DNA of 64,000 bases from an uncultured Gemmiger sp. (GCA_944386495.1 CALXBE010000002.1:1-64000), one strand, 5' to 3'; shown: positions 9,744 to 18,689, counted from the first letter of the stretch. The notes: generated by a model from the letters alone, not told the origin. Made by a program: numbers and translations.

Positions 9744-10345
9744 AAGTGATTCAGATTCAGGGCCTGCCGCCCATGTATACCAACACCTATATGATTTTTT
9801 CCCAGGGAGGAAAGGCAGCGGTCATTGACCCGGCAGGGTCGGTAGCGGAGTACCAGCAGGCCCTTGAGAAAAACGGGGCGGCCCTGGCCTATATCTTCCT
9901 GACCCACGGTCACTTTGACCATGTGGGCAGCGTGAAGGCTCTGGCTAAGGCTACCGGCGCTGTGGTGGTGATGGATTCCGCCGATGCACAGGGGAACCAG
10001 TATTACCCCCTGACTGCCCAGGACCTGACCCGAGGCTATAAGGAAGGGGAGACCTTCCAGCTGGACGAGGTGGAAATCTCCTGCTGGCATACACCCGGCC
10101 ACACCCAGGGCAGCTGGTGCCTTTACTGCCAGGGGCATCTCTTTACCGGGGACACCCTGTTCAGCGGCAGTATTGGCCGCACCGACCTGCCCGGGGGCGA
10201 TATGGGACAGATGCGCCAGAGCCTGGCCAAGCTGGCTGCCCTTTCCCTGGACCCCGATACCCAGGTGCTGCCGGGGCACGAGGCCTGCTCCACCCTGGGA
10301 GAGGAAAAGAAATATAACTATTACCTGCGGCACTTTGCCCAGTAA
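9740..10345 (+). CDS. MBL-fold metallo-hydrolase, glyoxalase II-like
   Basis: This 201-residue zinc hydrolase of the metallo-beta-lactamase fold has the metal motif THGHFDH (HxHxDH), a later His in HTPGHTQGS, the Asp in FTGDTLF and a C-terminal GHE. It resembles the short YqgX/glyoxalase II-like group; the substrate cannot be told from sequence. I chose the ATG at 9740, which overlaps the dtd stop by four bases, over an upstream in-frame ATG at 9728. The dtd-MBL-hemZ order is usual in Clostridia. Confidence 0.9.
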   Translation: MKVIQIQGLPPMYTNTYMIFSQGGKAAVIDPAGSVAEYQQALEKNGAALAYIFLTHGHFDHVGSVKALAKATGAVVVMDSADAQGNQYYPLTAQDLTRGYKEGETFQLDEVEISCWHTPGHTQGSWCLYCQGHLFTGDTLFSGSIGRTDLPGGDMGQMRQSLAKLAALSLDPDTQVLPGHEACSTLGEEKKYNYYLRHFAQ

Positions 10346-10354
10346 GGAGGAACC

Positions 10355-11776
10355 ATGGAACTGTACATCACCGGTCTGAACTCCGGTTATGAGGTGGAAA
10401 ATGTGGCCCGGCTCTTTTTCCCGGCGGCCCATCTCACCACCCAGTGCCCCCAGGAAGGGGACCGGATTCTGGCCCGGGCCGGAGAGGAACTGGAAGCCAC
10501 CCTCTCCTTGAACGGGACCCAGGTCAGCCGGACTGCTCCCCTGGGGGAGAATCCTTCCTTTGGGCTGGCCAGTCTGGTCTATGACCTGGCGGAGGAGGTC
10601 ACCGGGATTCGCCCCTCCTGGGGTAAGATGACCGGGGTGCGCCCGGTGCGTATCATCCATGATAACCGCCGCCGGGGGCTGAGCGAGGAGGAGATTCGTC
10701 AGCTTTTCTGCGGCCACTATGACTGCACCCCCGAAAAATACCGGCTGGCCCTGGAAATCGCAGATTTGCAGCGGCCCATTATGGCCCAGAGCGGCCCTCG
10801 GGATTACAGCCTTTATGTGGGGATTCCCTTCTGTCCCTCCCGGTGCAGCTACTGCAGCTTTGTCAGCCGGACCACCGGCAAGGACGGAAAACTCACCGGC
10901 CCCTATGTGGAGAAATTGTGTGAGGAACTGGAAGCCTTCCGAGATCAGGCGAATAAAAACGGGCTGCGGCTGCGTACCATATATATGGGGGGCGGCACCC
11001 CCACCAGTATTACGGCACCCCAGCTCCGCCAGCTGATGGGGACCATCCGGGACCTGTTTGACCTGTCCCAGGTGGAGGAATATACCGTGGAAGCGGGCCG
11101 TCCCGACTGCACCGACCGGGAAAAGCTGGAAATCATCAAGGAATACGGGGCTACCCGTATCTCCATCAATCCCCAGACCTTCAGCGACCAGGTGCTGGCC
11201 GCCATTGGCCGGAAGCACACCGCCCAGAATATTCTGGACTGCTACCGGACCGCCCGGCAGGTGGGACATACCAATATCAATATGGACCTGATTGCAGGTC
11301 TGCCTGGAGACACGGTGGAAGGTTTTGCCCAAAGCCTGAAAACCGCCATCGACCTGGGCCCGGAAAATATTACGGTCCACACCCTCACCCTGAAACGGGC
11401 CTCCAACCTGGTCATTGAAAAACAGGCTGCGGCGGATGCCGGGGTGGCGGCTATGCTGGAACAGTGCAGCATGCTGGCCCAGGCAGGATATCGGCCCTAC
11501 TACCTGTACCGGCAGAAGGGGACCCTGCAGAACCTGGAAAACACCGGCTGGTGTAAGCCTGGGTATGAGGGACTGTACAACATTTACATTATGGAGGAGG
11601 TCCACAGCATCCTCTCCGCCGGTGCGGGGGGAAGCACCAAGCTGGTGGACCCGGCCTCCGGACGGATTCAGCGAATCTTCAACTACAAATACCCCCAGGA
11701 GTATCTGGAAGGATTCGGGGAGATCCTCCGGCGGAAAGAGGGAGTGAGTGAATTCTATGGGAAAGATATGGCTTGA
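10355..11776 (+). CDS. hemZ: HemZ-type radical SAM coproporphyrinogen dehydrogenase-like
   Basis: This 473-residue radical SAM protein carries the cluster motif CPSRCSYC near residue 160 and the glycine-rich YMGGGTPT segment near residue 210. A long N-terminal region of about 150 residues is typical of HemZ, which is predicted to convert coproporphyrinogen III to protoporphyrinogen without oxygen. The biochemical role in an organism with few visible haem genes is uncertain, and related proteins include haem chaperones (HemW). Its end overlaps the next gene by 20 bases. Confidence 0.88.
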   Translation: MELYITGLNSGYEVENVARLFFPAAHLTTQCPQEGDRILARAGEELEATLSLNGTQVSRTAPLGENPSFGLASLVYDLAEEVTGIRPSWGKMTGVRPVRIIHDNRRRGLSEEEIRQLFCGHYDCTPEKYRLALEIADLQRPIMAQSGPRDYSLYVGIPFCPSRCSYCSFVSRTTGKDGKLTGPYVEKLCEELEAFRDQANKNGLRLRTIYMGGGTPTSITAPQLRQLMGTIRDLFDLSQVEEYTVEAGRPDCTDREKLEIIKEYGATRISINPQTFSDQVLAAIGRKHTAQNILDCYRTARQVGHTNINMDLIAGLPGDTVEGFAQSLKTAIDLGPENITVHTLTLKRASNLVIEKQAAADAGVAAMLEQCSMLAQAGYRPYYLYRQKGTLQNLENTGWCKPGYEGLYNIYIMEEVHSILSAGAGGSTKLVDPASGRIQRIFNYKYPQEYLEGFGEILRRKEGVSEFYGKDMA

Positions 11777-12680
11777 AAAACGACTTGTAAAGGCAAAGCT
11801 GGTCAACTTGGCTGCCCGGGACCCGCAGGCCCTGATCCGCTCCTGCGAGGCCTCTTACCGGGCGGGGGTGGAGCGGGCCGCCCAGGAGATCATCAACCGG
11901 CAGAGCAAGCTGGTCCTGCTGGCGGGGCCCAGCGGCAGCGGCAAGACCACCAGCGCCAAAAAGCTGGTGGAGGTGCTGGAAGCCCACGGCTGTCCCGCCC
12001 AGCATATTGCCATGGACGATTTCTATCAGAGCCTGGACGACTACCCCCGGCTGCCCGACGGAACCAAGGACTATGAGAATGTGACCGCCCTGGACCTGCC
12101 CCTGCTCCACTCCTGCCTGGATGAGCTTCTGACCCAGGGAAAGACGGAACTTCCCATCTTCGACTTTGAGTCGGAAATGCGCCGTCCCGAGACCCGGCCT
12201 GTAAGCCTGAACGGGGGTGTGGTGGTCATGGAGGGAATACACGCCCTCAACCCCCTGGTGAGCCAGGGCCTGGACAGCCGCCATCTTTTCAAGATTTATG
12301 CAGGCGTCCGGGAGGAGTACTGCGACAACGAAGGAAAAAATATCCTGGACGCCAAGGAACTCCGGCTGGCCCGGCGGACCCTCCGGGACACCCGGCGGGG
12401 AAGGGATGCAGAGGAGACCATTGCCAAGGGTCCTCAGGTGGACCAGGGAGAGGAGCTGTATATCCGCCGGTATAAGCTCCAGGCCCACTATATTCTGGAC
12501 ACTGCTTTCAGCTATGAGCCCTGCGTGCTGGCGGGAATCCTGCCCCGGGTCTACCGGGCAATCTCTCCCCAGAGCCAGAGCTATGCCCCTGCCCAGCGGC
12601 TGACCCGGGCTTTGGAACAGTTCCAGCCCATTCCCTGGGAGCTGGTGCCTCAGGACAGTATGCTCCAGGAATTCCTGTAA
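11757..12680 (+). CDS. Uridine kinase-like nucleoside kinase
   Basis: The protein has 307 residues and belongs to the phosphoribulokinase/uridine kinase P-loop group. The Walker A motif is AGPSGSGKTT near residue 60, followed by MDDFYQSLDDYP and a VVMEGIHALNP segment that places the acceptor site. A GTG at 11748 is possible, but the ATG at 11757 has a better distance to AGGGAG at 11739-11744. It overlaps the end of hemZ and so is likely coupled to it. The substrate could be uridine/cytidine or another nucleoside. Confidence 0.85.
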   Translation: MGKIWLEKRLVKAKLVNLAARDPQALIRSCEASYRAGVERAAQEIINRQSKLVLLAGPSGSGKTTSAKKLVEVLEAHGCPAQHIAMDDFYQSLDDYPRLPDGTKDYENVTALDLPLLHSCLDELLTQGKTELPIFDFESEMRRPETRPVSLNGGVVVMEGIHALNPLVSQGLDSRHLFKIYAGVREEYCDNEGKNILDAKELRLARRTLRDTRRGRDAEETIAKGPQVDQGEELYIRRYKLQAHYILDTAFSYEPCVLAGILPRVYRAISPQSQSYAPAQRLTRALEQFQPIPWELVPQDSMLQEFL

Positions 12681-12685
12681 AGGGA

Positions 12686-12711
12686 GAAGTTTAAATATTT
12701 TTTTAAACTTC
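12686..12711. repeat. AT-rich 10-bp inverted repeat
   Basis: GAAGTTTAAA at 12686-12695 is the exact reverse complement of TTTAAACTTC at 12702-12711, with a six-base T-rich loop. It sits just after the nucleoside kinase stop and 10 bases before the next -35. It may be a weak terminator or an operator. Confidence 0.5.
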
Positions 12712-12721
12712 CGGGCATTTC

Positions 12722-12751
12722 TTGCAATTTTCACGGTAAAAGCGGTATAAT
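12722..12751 (+). promoter_or_regulatory. Sigma-A-type promoter for the zinc-ribbon protein
   Basis: TTGCAA at 12722-12727 is followed after 18 bases by TATAAT at 12746-12751. Confidence 0.7.
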
Positions 12752-12799
12752 GCAGATAGTACCCGGCAGGTAAAGCTGGTCTGCAAAGGAGAAATCAAA

Positions 12800-13366
12800 A
12801 TGGAATTTAACATGGACAAATTCAAGGCACAGGCAATGCAGGTGGCAAAGGCTGCCCAGAAGACTGCCCTCGCTATGGCAGACACCGGCAAAAACCAGGC
12901 CAAACTGTTGGATGCCCAGAGCAAGCTGGCCAAGGCAGAGCGTCAGCTGGGACAGCTGGTGTACAGCCTCCAGAAATCCGGCGAGCTGGATATGGAGCTG
13001 ATCCAGAAGTATGTGGAATCCATCGACGAGAAGAAGGCCACCATCGCAGCTTTGGAAGAGGAACTGGAGCCTGTCAAGGAGGCAGCCCGGGATGCTGTGA
13101 ACACTGCGGTGGAGAAGGCTTCCGCAGCCTATGAAACTGTAAAGACCACCGTGGTCAATGCCACCAAGTGCGACGACTGCCAGGAAGAGGAAATCATCCT
13201 GGAGACCCAGGCCGAGGAGACTGTTGAGGAAGAACCTCAGGAGGAAGAAGTCAAGGCCGAGGAGCCCCAGGAAGAGGAAAAGCCTCAGGGCAAGAAGTGC
13301 CCTCAGTGCGGCGCTGACGCAGGGGAGGAAGAACTGTTCTGCCCCAGCTGCGGCTCTCAGCTGTAA
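12800..13366 (+). CDS. Coiled-coil protein with zinc ribbons
   Basis: I do not recognise a named family for this 188-residue protein. Residues 1 to about 105 are predicted helical coiled coil rich in Ala, Lys and Glu. A CDDC pair lies near residue 129, then a Glu/Pro-rich acidic linker (about 133-165), and finally a zinc ribbon with CPQCG and CPSCG at residues 169 to 186. No membrane segment or signal peptide is visible. It has its own promoter and a strong terminator, so it is a single-gene unit. A scaffold or adaptor role is possible but only a guess. Confidence 0.8.
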   Translation: MEFNMDKFKAQAMQVAKAAQKTALAMADTGKNQAKLLDAQSKLAKAERQLGQLVYSLQKSGELDMELIQKYVESIDEKKATIAALEEELEPVKEAARDAVNTAVEKASAAYETVKTTVVNATKCDDCQEEEIILETQAEETVEEEPQEEEVKAEEPQEEEKPQGKKCPQCGADAGEEELFCPSCGSQL

Positions 13367-13384
13367 CCTTGAGTTTATAACCAG

Positions 13385-13424
13385 AAAAATGCCTTCCCGG
13401 TATTTAGCCGGGAAGGCATTTTTA
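13385..13424 (+). terminator. Terminator after the zinc-ribbon gene
   Basis: A 16-bp perfect stem (13385-13400 with 13408-13423) encloses a 7-base loop and ends in T residues. The -35 of the next promoter begins at its 3' edge. Confidence 0.9.
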
Positions 13425-13454
13425 TTGACTGGTCCGGAGCCATTGGAATATAAT
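13425..13454 (+). promoter_or_regulatory. Promoter of glgX
   Basis: TTGACT at 13425-13430 and TATAAT at 13449-13454 are 18 bases apart, directly behind the previous terminator. Confidence 0.75.
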
Positions 13455-13493
13455 AAAGACAGTTATAATTTGCCTTGGAAAGGGTGAGTTACA

Positions 13494-15635
13494 GTGCGTT
13501 TTGGATTCATGAAAAAGGAGAAAACCCCTCCGGCACCCATCCGGTCCGAAGTCCCGGCTCCCGCTCCCCGGCAGGAGGATATACTGCCCGGCAAGGTGGA
13601 ACCCCTGGGAGCTACCGTGGAGGCGGACGGGGTGAATTTTGCCCTGCAAAGCCATGGGGCCTGCGGATGCACCCTTCTTCTCTACCGCCCCGGCCAGCCC
13701 CAGCCCTTCCGGGAAATCCCCATCCCCCTGAAATGGCGGGTGGGAGATGTGTGGGCGGTCAAGGTCACCGGTCTGGACTGGACCAATACCGAGTACGCCT
13801 ACCGGGTGGAAGGTCCCACCCAGCCCCAGAAAGGACTGCGGTTTGACGGCAGAAAAATTCTGCTGGACCCCTACGCCAAGTCGGTGGCAGGGAAGGACCA
13901 GTGGGGCTCAGGGGGAGACTTTGTCTACCGTGCCCGTATCGTGGAAGACCGGTTTGACTGGGGGGAGGACCGGGCCCCCGGGTACCCCCTCACCGACCTG
14001 GTCATCTATGAAATGCACACCCGCTTTTTTACCCGTCATCCCACCAGCGGGGTTTCTGCCCCCGGCACCTTCTCCGCCATCCGGGAGAAAATCCCCTATC
14101 TGAAAGAGCTGGGGATCAATGCAGTGGAACTGCTCCCCATCTTCCAGTTTGACGAGACCCTTCACCGCCGCCAGTTCGAGGGAAAACTGCTTCTGGAAAG
14201 CTGGGGCTACAACACGGTGGGATATTTTGCTCCCCATGCCGCCTACTCCGGCCATCAGGAACCGGGACAGGCCGGTACTGAGCTGAAAGAGCTGGTGAAA
14301 GAACTCCACAAAAACCGGATAGAGGTTATTCTGGATGTGGTGTTCAACCATACCGCCGAGGGAAATCAGGACGGCCCCCTCTTCTCCTTCAAAGGACTGG
14401 ACAACAACTTGTATTACATCCTGAGCCCGGACGGAAGCTACCACAACTACAGCGGCTGCGGCAACACACTGAAATGCAATCACCCGGTGGTCCAGCGGAT
14501 GATTCTGGACTGTCTGCGGTACTGGGTCATCCGTTATCATGTGGACGGATTCCGGTTTGACCTGGCCAGCGTTCTCAGCCGGGGAGAGGACGGGACCCCT
14601 CTGGAAGACCCGCCCATCCTCCGGGCCATTGCCTGCGACCCCATTCTCAGCCGGACCAAACTGATTGCGGAAGCCTGGGACACCGGTCTTTACCAGGTGG
14701 GACGGTTCCCTGCCAATGGCCGCTGGGCCGAGTGGAACGGCCAGTACCGGGACACCATCCGGGGCTACCTGAAAGGGGACTTGTGGGAGAGCGCCGCCGC
14801 CCTCCGCCGCATCGGGGGAAGCGAGGATATGTACAGCCACGGAGGCTATCGGGGCTGTGCTTCCAGTGTCAACTTCCTCACCTGCCACGACGGGTTCACC
14901 CTTTATGACCTTTACTCCTACAACCAGAAGCATAACCGGGCCAACGGATGGAACAACACCGACGGCACCGACGATAACCGGAGCTGGAACTGCGGAGCAG
15001 AGGGGGAGACCTCCGACCCGGAGGTGAACCGGCTGCGGAAAAAGATGATCTGCAACGCGGTGACCCTCCTCCTTTGCAGCCGGGGCGCAGCCATGTTCCT
15101 GGCCGGGGACGAGATGGGGAACACCCAGCAGGGAAATAACAACTGCTACTGCCAGGACAATGACCTGAGCTACCTGGACTGGAGCCTTCTGGAAAAGAAC
15201 CGGGAAATCTATATCTATTTCCAGAAGCTCATCCGCCTGCGCCGGGAGCATCCGGTGCTCCGCCGCCCTCTCACGCCCTTGAAGGGAATGCCGGGGATTC
15301 AATTCTTCGGCCCGGACGGCAAGACCGCCCCGGAGAAGAACGCCCCCACCGTGGAGGTATGTTTTGCGGGGGTCCATCCCGCCACCGGGGAGGAGGACCT
15401 GGTCTGTTTGGTATACAATGCACACTGGGAGGGAACCACTGTCCGCCTGCCCGCTCTGCCGGTGGGACTGGAATGGACGGTGGCCGCCAACGCCTCCGCC
15501 CCCAGGGAAGACAAGGGGTGGGAAGGCCGTCCCGCCATCCAGCCCTATCCCCTGGAGGGAAGGACCGCAGCGGTCTTTGTAGGGCGCAGACGGGCCTCGG
15601 TTTTTGGAAAAAAGTCCAGAAAACCGAGAAAATAA
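13494..15635 (+). CDS. glgX: Glycogen debranching enzyme (GlgX/isoamylase type, GH13)
   Basis: This 713-residue enzyme cleaves alpha-1,6 branches of glycogen-like glucans. It begins with a CBM48-type beta domain (residues about 25-125) followed by a GH13 barrel. The catalytic groups are visible: the nucleophile Asp in GFRFDLAS, the acid/base Glu in LIAEAWD, and the transition-state His-Asp pair in TCHDGFTLYD; the VVFNHTAEG region is also conserved. The GTG at 13494 is preferred because AAAGGGTGAG lies at a proper distance. No other glycogen genes are nearby, and the gene has its own promoter. Confidence 0.9.
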   Translation: MRFGFMKKEKTPPAPIRSEVPAPAPRQEDILPGKVEPLGATVEADGVNFALQSHGACGCTLLLYRPGQPQPFREIPIPLKWRVGDVWAVKVTGLDWTNTEYAYRVEGPTQPQKGLRFDGRKILLDPYAKSVAGKDQWGSGGDFVYRARIVEDRFDWGEDRAPGYPLTDLVIYEMHTRFFTRHPTSGVSAPGTFSAIREKIPYLKELGINAVELLPIFQFDETLHRRQFEGKLLLESWGYNTVGYFAPHAAYSGHQEPGQAGTELKELVKELHKNRIEVILDVVFNHTAEGNQDGPLFSFKGLDNNLYYILSPDGSYHNYSGCGNTLKCNHPVVQRMILDCLRYWVIRYHVDGFRFDLASVLSRGEDGTPLEDPPILRAIACDPILSRTKLIAEAWDTGLYQVGRFPANGRWAEWNGQYRDTIRGYLKGDLWESAAALRRIGGSEDMYSHGGYRGCASSVNFLTCHDGFTLYDLYSYNQKHNRANGWNNTDGTDDNRSWNCGAEGETSDPEVNRLRKKMICNAVTLLLCSRGAAMFLAGDEMGNTQQGNNNCYCQDNDLSYLDWSLLEKNREIYIYFQKLIRLRREHPVLRRPLTPLKGMPGIQFFGPDGKTAPEKNAPTVEVCFAGVHPATGEEDLVCLVYNAHWEGTTVRLPALPVGLEWTVAANASAPREDKGWEGRPAIQPYPLEGRTAAVFVGRRRASVFGKKSRKPRK

Positions 15636-15708
15636 AGGGAAATTCCCCTTGCAAAAAAGAAGAATATAATGTAAAATAGAGCCTGGTCCATTTTGAGGGA
15701 GGCCCGAT

Positions 15709-16404
15709 ATGAAGCCATTTCAGACAAAGGAAACCTATGGTATGGAAGATCTGGTAGAGATCATCCGGATTCTCAGGGACCCCGAAAATGGCTGCCCCTG
15801 GGATAAGGTCCAGACCCATCAGTCCATCCGGAAAAATCTTCTGGAGGAAGCCTACGAGGCTGCGGAAGCCCTGGATACAGGGGACCCGGAGATGATGCGG
15901 GAGGAATTCGGGGACCTGCTCATGCAGGTGGTGTTCCACTGCCAGATGGAGCAGGAAGCCGGTCACTTTGACTTTCAGGGCGCCTGCGACAGTGTCTGCA
16001 AGAAACTGATTTTTCGGCACCCCCACATTTTCCCAGACTCCTCGGGCCATACTACCCATAAGGATTGGGAGACCCTGAAACGGGAGGAGAAGGGCCGCAG
16101 CACTCTGGAGGATGAACTGGACAGCGTTCCGGTCACCCTGCCTGCTCTTATGAAGGCCCAGAAAACCCTTTCCCGGGCCGCCCGGTATGGGGTGGAACTC
16201 CAGCCATTGTCCCTGGAACTGGGGCAGGACCCTGCCCGTCAGGTGGGAGAACTTCTTCTCAAAGCCACAGCCCTGGCCCAGCAGGCGGGGGTGGATGCAG
16301 AGGAAGCCCTCACCCGAGCCGTCCAGAATTTCGTTCTGGAGGCCAAATCACGGAACAGCGAACAGAAGGCGAACAACGCCGAATGTGCTGAAGATATTGA
16401 TTAG
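15709..16404 (+). CDS. mazG: Nucleoside triphosphate pyrophosphohydrolase MazG
   Basis: MazG hydrolyses NTPs or dNTPs to monophosphates and pyrophosphate, which clears unusual nucleotides and can affect ppGpp levels. The 231-residue protein has the motif set [21 protein letters not shown] and [13 protein letters not shown] that coordinates magnesium, and a second helical half. A TATAAT at 15665-15670 lies upstream, but its -35 is unclear. It opens the cluster mazG-hup-rqcP-yabP-yabQ-divIC-S1, the same order as B. subtilis yabN-yabO-yabP-yabQ-divIC-yabR except for the extra hup gene. Confidence 0.93.
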   Translation: MKPFQTKETYGMEDLVEIIRILRDPENGCPWDKVQTHQSIRKNLLEEAYEAAEALDTGDPEMMREEFGDLLMQVVFHCQMEQEAGHFDFQGACDSVCKKLIFRHPHIFPDSSGHTTHKDWETLKREEKGRSTLEDELDSVPVTLPALMKAQKTLSRAARYGVELQPLSLELGQDPARQVGELLLKATALAQQAGVDAEEALTRAVQNFVLEAKSRNSEQKANNAECAEDID

Positions 16405-16418
16405 GAGGTCAAATAATA

Positions 16419-16691
16419 ATGACTAAGGTAGATTTGATTGCAAAGATGGCCGAGACCGGCATGACCAAGAAGGACGCTGAGAAGGCTCTCAACGCTGCTC
16501 TGGAAGCCGTTACCGCTGCCCTGGCCGCTGGGGAGAAGGTTGCTATCACCGGATTTGGCACTTTCGAGGTTCATGACCGTGCCGCCCGCACCGGTATCAA
16601 CCCCCAGACCAAGGAGACCATCCAGATCGCTGCCTCCAAGGTCCCCGCTTTCAAGGCCGGCAAGGCTCTCAAGGAAGCTGTAAACAAGTAA
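16419..16691 (+). CDS. hup: HU-family DNA-binding protein
   Basis: This histone-like dimeric protein bends and compacts DNA. It has 90 residues, with the helical [20 protein letters not shown] start, the [15 protein letters not shown] core and the DNA-gripping arm [21 protein letters not shown]. It follows mazG by 14 bases with AGGAGG and ends in its own terminator, which allows high expression apart from the flanking genes. Confidence 0.97.
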   Translation: MTKVDLIAKMAETGMTKKDAEKALNAALEAVTAALAAGEKVAITGFGTFEVHDRAARTGINPQTKETIQIAASKVPAFKAGKALKEAVNK

Positions 16692-16712
16692 TCGGACAGG
16701 CATGGACCTGTT

Positions 16713-16744
16713 GCCCGTCACCCTGGGGTGGCGGGCGTTTTTTG
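16713..16744 (+). terminator. Terminator after hup
   Basis: A 10-bp stem (16713-16722 with 16727-16736, one G-T pair) closes a four-base loop and ends in seven T. It lies immediately before the rqcP ribosome binding site, so some readthrough or a cryptic promoter must serve rqcP. Confidence 0.85.
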
Positions 16745-16761
16745 TAAAGGAGATGAATGAT

Positions 16762-17010
16762 ATGCGGATCGACAAGTATCTCAAGGTAAGCCGTCTGGTC
16801 AAGCGCCGCACCGTGGCCAACGAGGTGGCGGATGCAGGCCGGATCCTGGTCAATGGCAAGGTGGTCAAGGCCAGCTACAATGTGAAGGAAGGGGACATCA
16901 TCGAGATCACCTTCGGCAACAAGCCGGTAAAGGTCAAGGTCCTCATGGCCGAGGTAAACACCCAGAGCAAGGACCTGGCCCGGGAAATGTACCAGGTGAT
17001 CGAGGAATAA
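16762..17010 (+). CDS. rqcP: S4-domain RNA-binding protein RqcP (YabO)
   Basis: RqcP works with RqcH on stalled 50S subunits to add alanine tails to incomplete proteins. The 82-residue protein is almost all S4 domain, starting MRIDKYLKVSRLVKRRTVA. The ATG at 16762 has AAAGGAG nine bases upstream; an ATG at 16753 is too close to that site. The position between mazG/hup and yabP matches B. subtilis yabO. Confidence 0.92.
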   Translation: MRIDKYLKVSRLVKRRTVANEVADAGRILVNGKVVKASYNVKEGDIIEITFGNKPVKVKVLMAEVNTQSKDLAREMYQVIEE

Positions 17011-17071
17011 CCTGCCGCCCCGGCGCATATCCTCTCTTGAACGGGGATTTCCCGGAAAGGGAGGACTGCCC

Positions 17072-17353
17072 ATGGAAAACCAGGCAAAACCCGGGGCTCT
17101 GCCCCACAGCCTTACCCTGCAGGAACGGAAGAAACTTTCGGTGACCGGGGTAAAGCGGATTATCTATTATGACGAGTCGGGGGCCCAGCTGGACACCGAC
17201 CAGGGACGGCTGACAGTGGGAGGACAGCAGCTCCAGGTCAGCGAACTGTCGGTCCAGACCGGACAGCTGGAAATCAGCGGCCTGGTGGAATCCCTCCAGT
17301 ACACGGCGGCCCCCGGCCCCCGCACCGGCCTGTTCGGCCGGCTGGGCCGTTGA
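17072..17353 (+). CDS. yabP: Sporulation protein YabP
   Basis: YabP is a small sporulation protein needed for normal spore formation, possibly with YabQ. The 93-residue sequence fits the family: PHSLTLQERKKLSVTGVKRI followed by the beta-rich TDQGRLTVGGQQLQVSELSV and ISGLVESLQY. Its stop overlaps the yabQ start by four bases. Its presence points to an endospore-forming lineage. No mother-cell sigma factor site was identified. Confidence 0.9.
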   Translation: MENQAKPGALPHSLTLQERKKLSVTGVKRIIYYDESGAQLDTDQGRLTVGGQQLQVSELSVQTGQLEISGLVESLQYTAAPGPRTGLFGRLGR

Positions 17354-17811
17354 CGGTCAGCCTGCCCTGGGACCGGCTTTTGCAGGATATGCTGGACTGC
17401 ATGGGCTGGGGGCTCCTTCTGGCTATAGGGTATGACCTGGCCCGGACCCTGGTGGGGACCGGGTTCTGGCGCTGCCTGGTGCTGGACCTGACCGGCTTTT
17501 TGGCAGCGGCGGTGGTGGTCCGGGGATACGGGGCCGGAATCAGCGCAGCCGGGGTGCCCCGGTGGTATCATGTGCTGGGGATGATTCTGGGGGCCAGCGC
17601 CTGGTTTGGCGAGGTGGCCCCGGCCCTGGCAGAGGTGCGCCGGAAGGTCCTGTGGCTGGCGGGGCGCCCGGTCCGGCTGGCCCGAATCTGGGTATTCGTC
17701 CCTTTCAAAGAGAGGGTGAAGGCCCTGAAAAAAGAAAAAAAGAAAAAATCCCGGGAACTTCCCCGAAAACAGTTGCCAAAAAAGGGAAGAATGTTGTATA
17801 ATTCAAAATAA
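17350..17811 (+). CDS. yabQ: Spore cortex protein YabQ
   Basis: YabQ is an integral membrane protein required for spore cortex formation in B. subtilis. This 153-residue protein has hydrophobic segments near residues 15-35, 40-60 and 70-90, then a basic lysine-rich tail. It starts at a TTG that overlaps the yabP stop (TTGA), a start supported by frame and context. The family is poorly conserved, so the call depends largely on the yabP neighbour and topology. Confidence 0.85.
   Translation: MTVSLPWDRLLQDMLDCMGWGLLLAIGYDLARTLVGTGFWRCLVLDLTGFLAAAVVVRGYGAGISAAGVPRWYHVLGMILGASAWFGEVAPALAEVRRKVLWLAGRPVRLARIWVFVPFKERVKALKKEKKKKSRELPRKQLPKKGRMLYNSK
17773..17802 (+). promoter_or_regulatory. Promoter of divIC
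   Basis: TTGCCA at 17773-17778 and TATAAT at 17797-17802 are 18 bases apart and lie inside the 3' end of yabQ, giving the division gene vegetative expression apart from the spore genes. Confidence 0.7.
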
Positions 17812-17862
17812 TTCCGTTTATTTTGGCGTATCGCCTGTTGGTTCAAGTGGAGGCAGTGTGAG

Positions 17863-18150
17863 ATGAGGGAAAAAAACAGTTCCGCTCTTCATTGGTTGCT
17901 CACTGCGGCGTTCTGGATCGCAGTGGTTTATCTGGGGGTACAAATCTTTTCTACCCGGGTGGCCATCGGTCAGAAAGAGCAGGAGTTGGCTACTGCCACC
18001 ACCCGGCTGGCAGAGCAGGAAGCGGAAAATGAGGAACTGAGCCGGACCCTTTCCGGCAGCACCCAGAGTATTGTGGAGCAGGTGGCCCGGGACGAGCTGG
18101 GTTATGCGCAGCCCAATCAGCGGGTGTTTGTGGATGTGACCGGCAAATAA
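17863..18150 (+). CDS. divIC: Septum formation initiator (DivIC/FtsB-like)
   Basis: This 95-residue bitopic protein belongs to the divisome. It has a short cytoplasmic N-terminus, one membrane helix (near residues 9-29) and an extracellular coiled coil with Glu/Ala/Leu heptads, ending in a conserved ARDELGYAQPNQ segment of the DivIC/FtsB family. The position after yabQ and before an S1 protein equals that of divIC in Bacillus. Confidence 0.9.
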   Translation: MREKNSSALHWLLTAAFWIAVVYLGVQIFSTRVAIGQKEQELATATTRLAEQEAENEELSRTLSGSTQSIVEQVARDELGYAQPNQRVFVDVTGK

Positions 18151-18171
18151 TAAAGGTGAGGGGTTAGTTTT

Positions 18172-18636
18172 TTGGCAGTCGAGGTAGGAATGATTCTGGA
18201 AGGCCGGATCACCGGCGTTAAGAAGTTTGGGGCATTTGTGGCTCTGCCCGAAGGAAAGGTGGGCATGGTCCATATTTCGGAAGTGTCCAACCAGTTTGTG
18301 GAGGATATTACTGCGGTGCTCCACGAAGGGGATACGGTCAAGGTAAAGGTCATGTCCATTGGGGAGGACGGCAAAATCGCTCTTTCCATCAAGCGGACCC
18401 TGCCTCCTCCTGCTCCCAAGGCAGCAGGAGAGCGGAAGGACGGCCCCCGGCCTGCCCGGCGCAAACCCGCACCTGATGCTCCCCGGGTCTGGCAGCCCAA
18501 GCCGGTCCAGTCCCAGGAGAACATGAGCTTTGAGGATATGATGAGCCAGTTCAAGAGCCGCAGCGAGGAGAAAATCGCTGACAGCAAGCGCTGGACTGAA
18601 AACCGCCGGGGCGGAGGATACAGCCGCCGGAGATAA
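18172..18636 (+). CDS. S1-domain RNA-binding protein (YabR-like)
   Basis: The N-terminal 75 residues form an S1 domain (MILEGRITGVKKFGAFVAL, VHISEVSNQFVEDI, DGKIALSIKR), close in pattern to B. subtilis YabR. The remaining 80 residues are basic, Pro/Arg-rich and probably disordered. I chose the TTG at 18172 because AAAGGTGAGGGG precedes it and the MAVEVG start matches the family; the ATG at 18190 has no room for a ribosome binding site. It probably binds RNA or ribosomes. Confidence 0.9.
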   Translation: MAVEVGMILEGRITGVKKFGAFVALPEGKVGMVHISEVSNQFVEDITAVLHEGDTVKVKVMSIGEDGKIALSIKRTLPPPAPKAAGERKDGPRPARRKPAPDAPRVWQPKPVQSQENMSFEDMMSQFKSRSEEKIADSKRWTENRRGGGYSRRR

Positions 18637-18642
18637 ACACCA

Positions 18643-18675
18643 AGGGGCGTTGCCGCAGGTCACGCCTCTTTTTTT
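18643..18675 (+). terminator. Terminator after the S1-domain gene
   Basis: AGGGGCGT at 18643-18650 pairs with ACGCCTCT at 18662-18669 (one G-T pair), followed by a T run. Confidence 0.8.
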
Positions 18676-18689
18676 GTAGGAGAAAAAAG

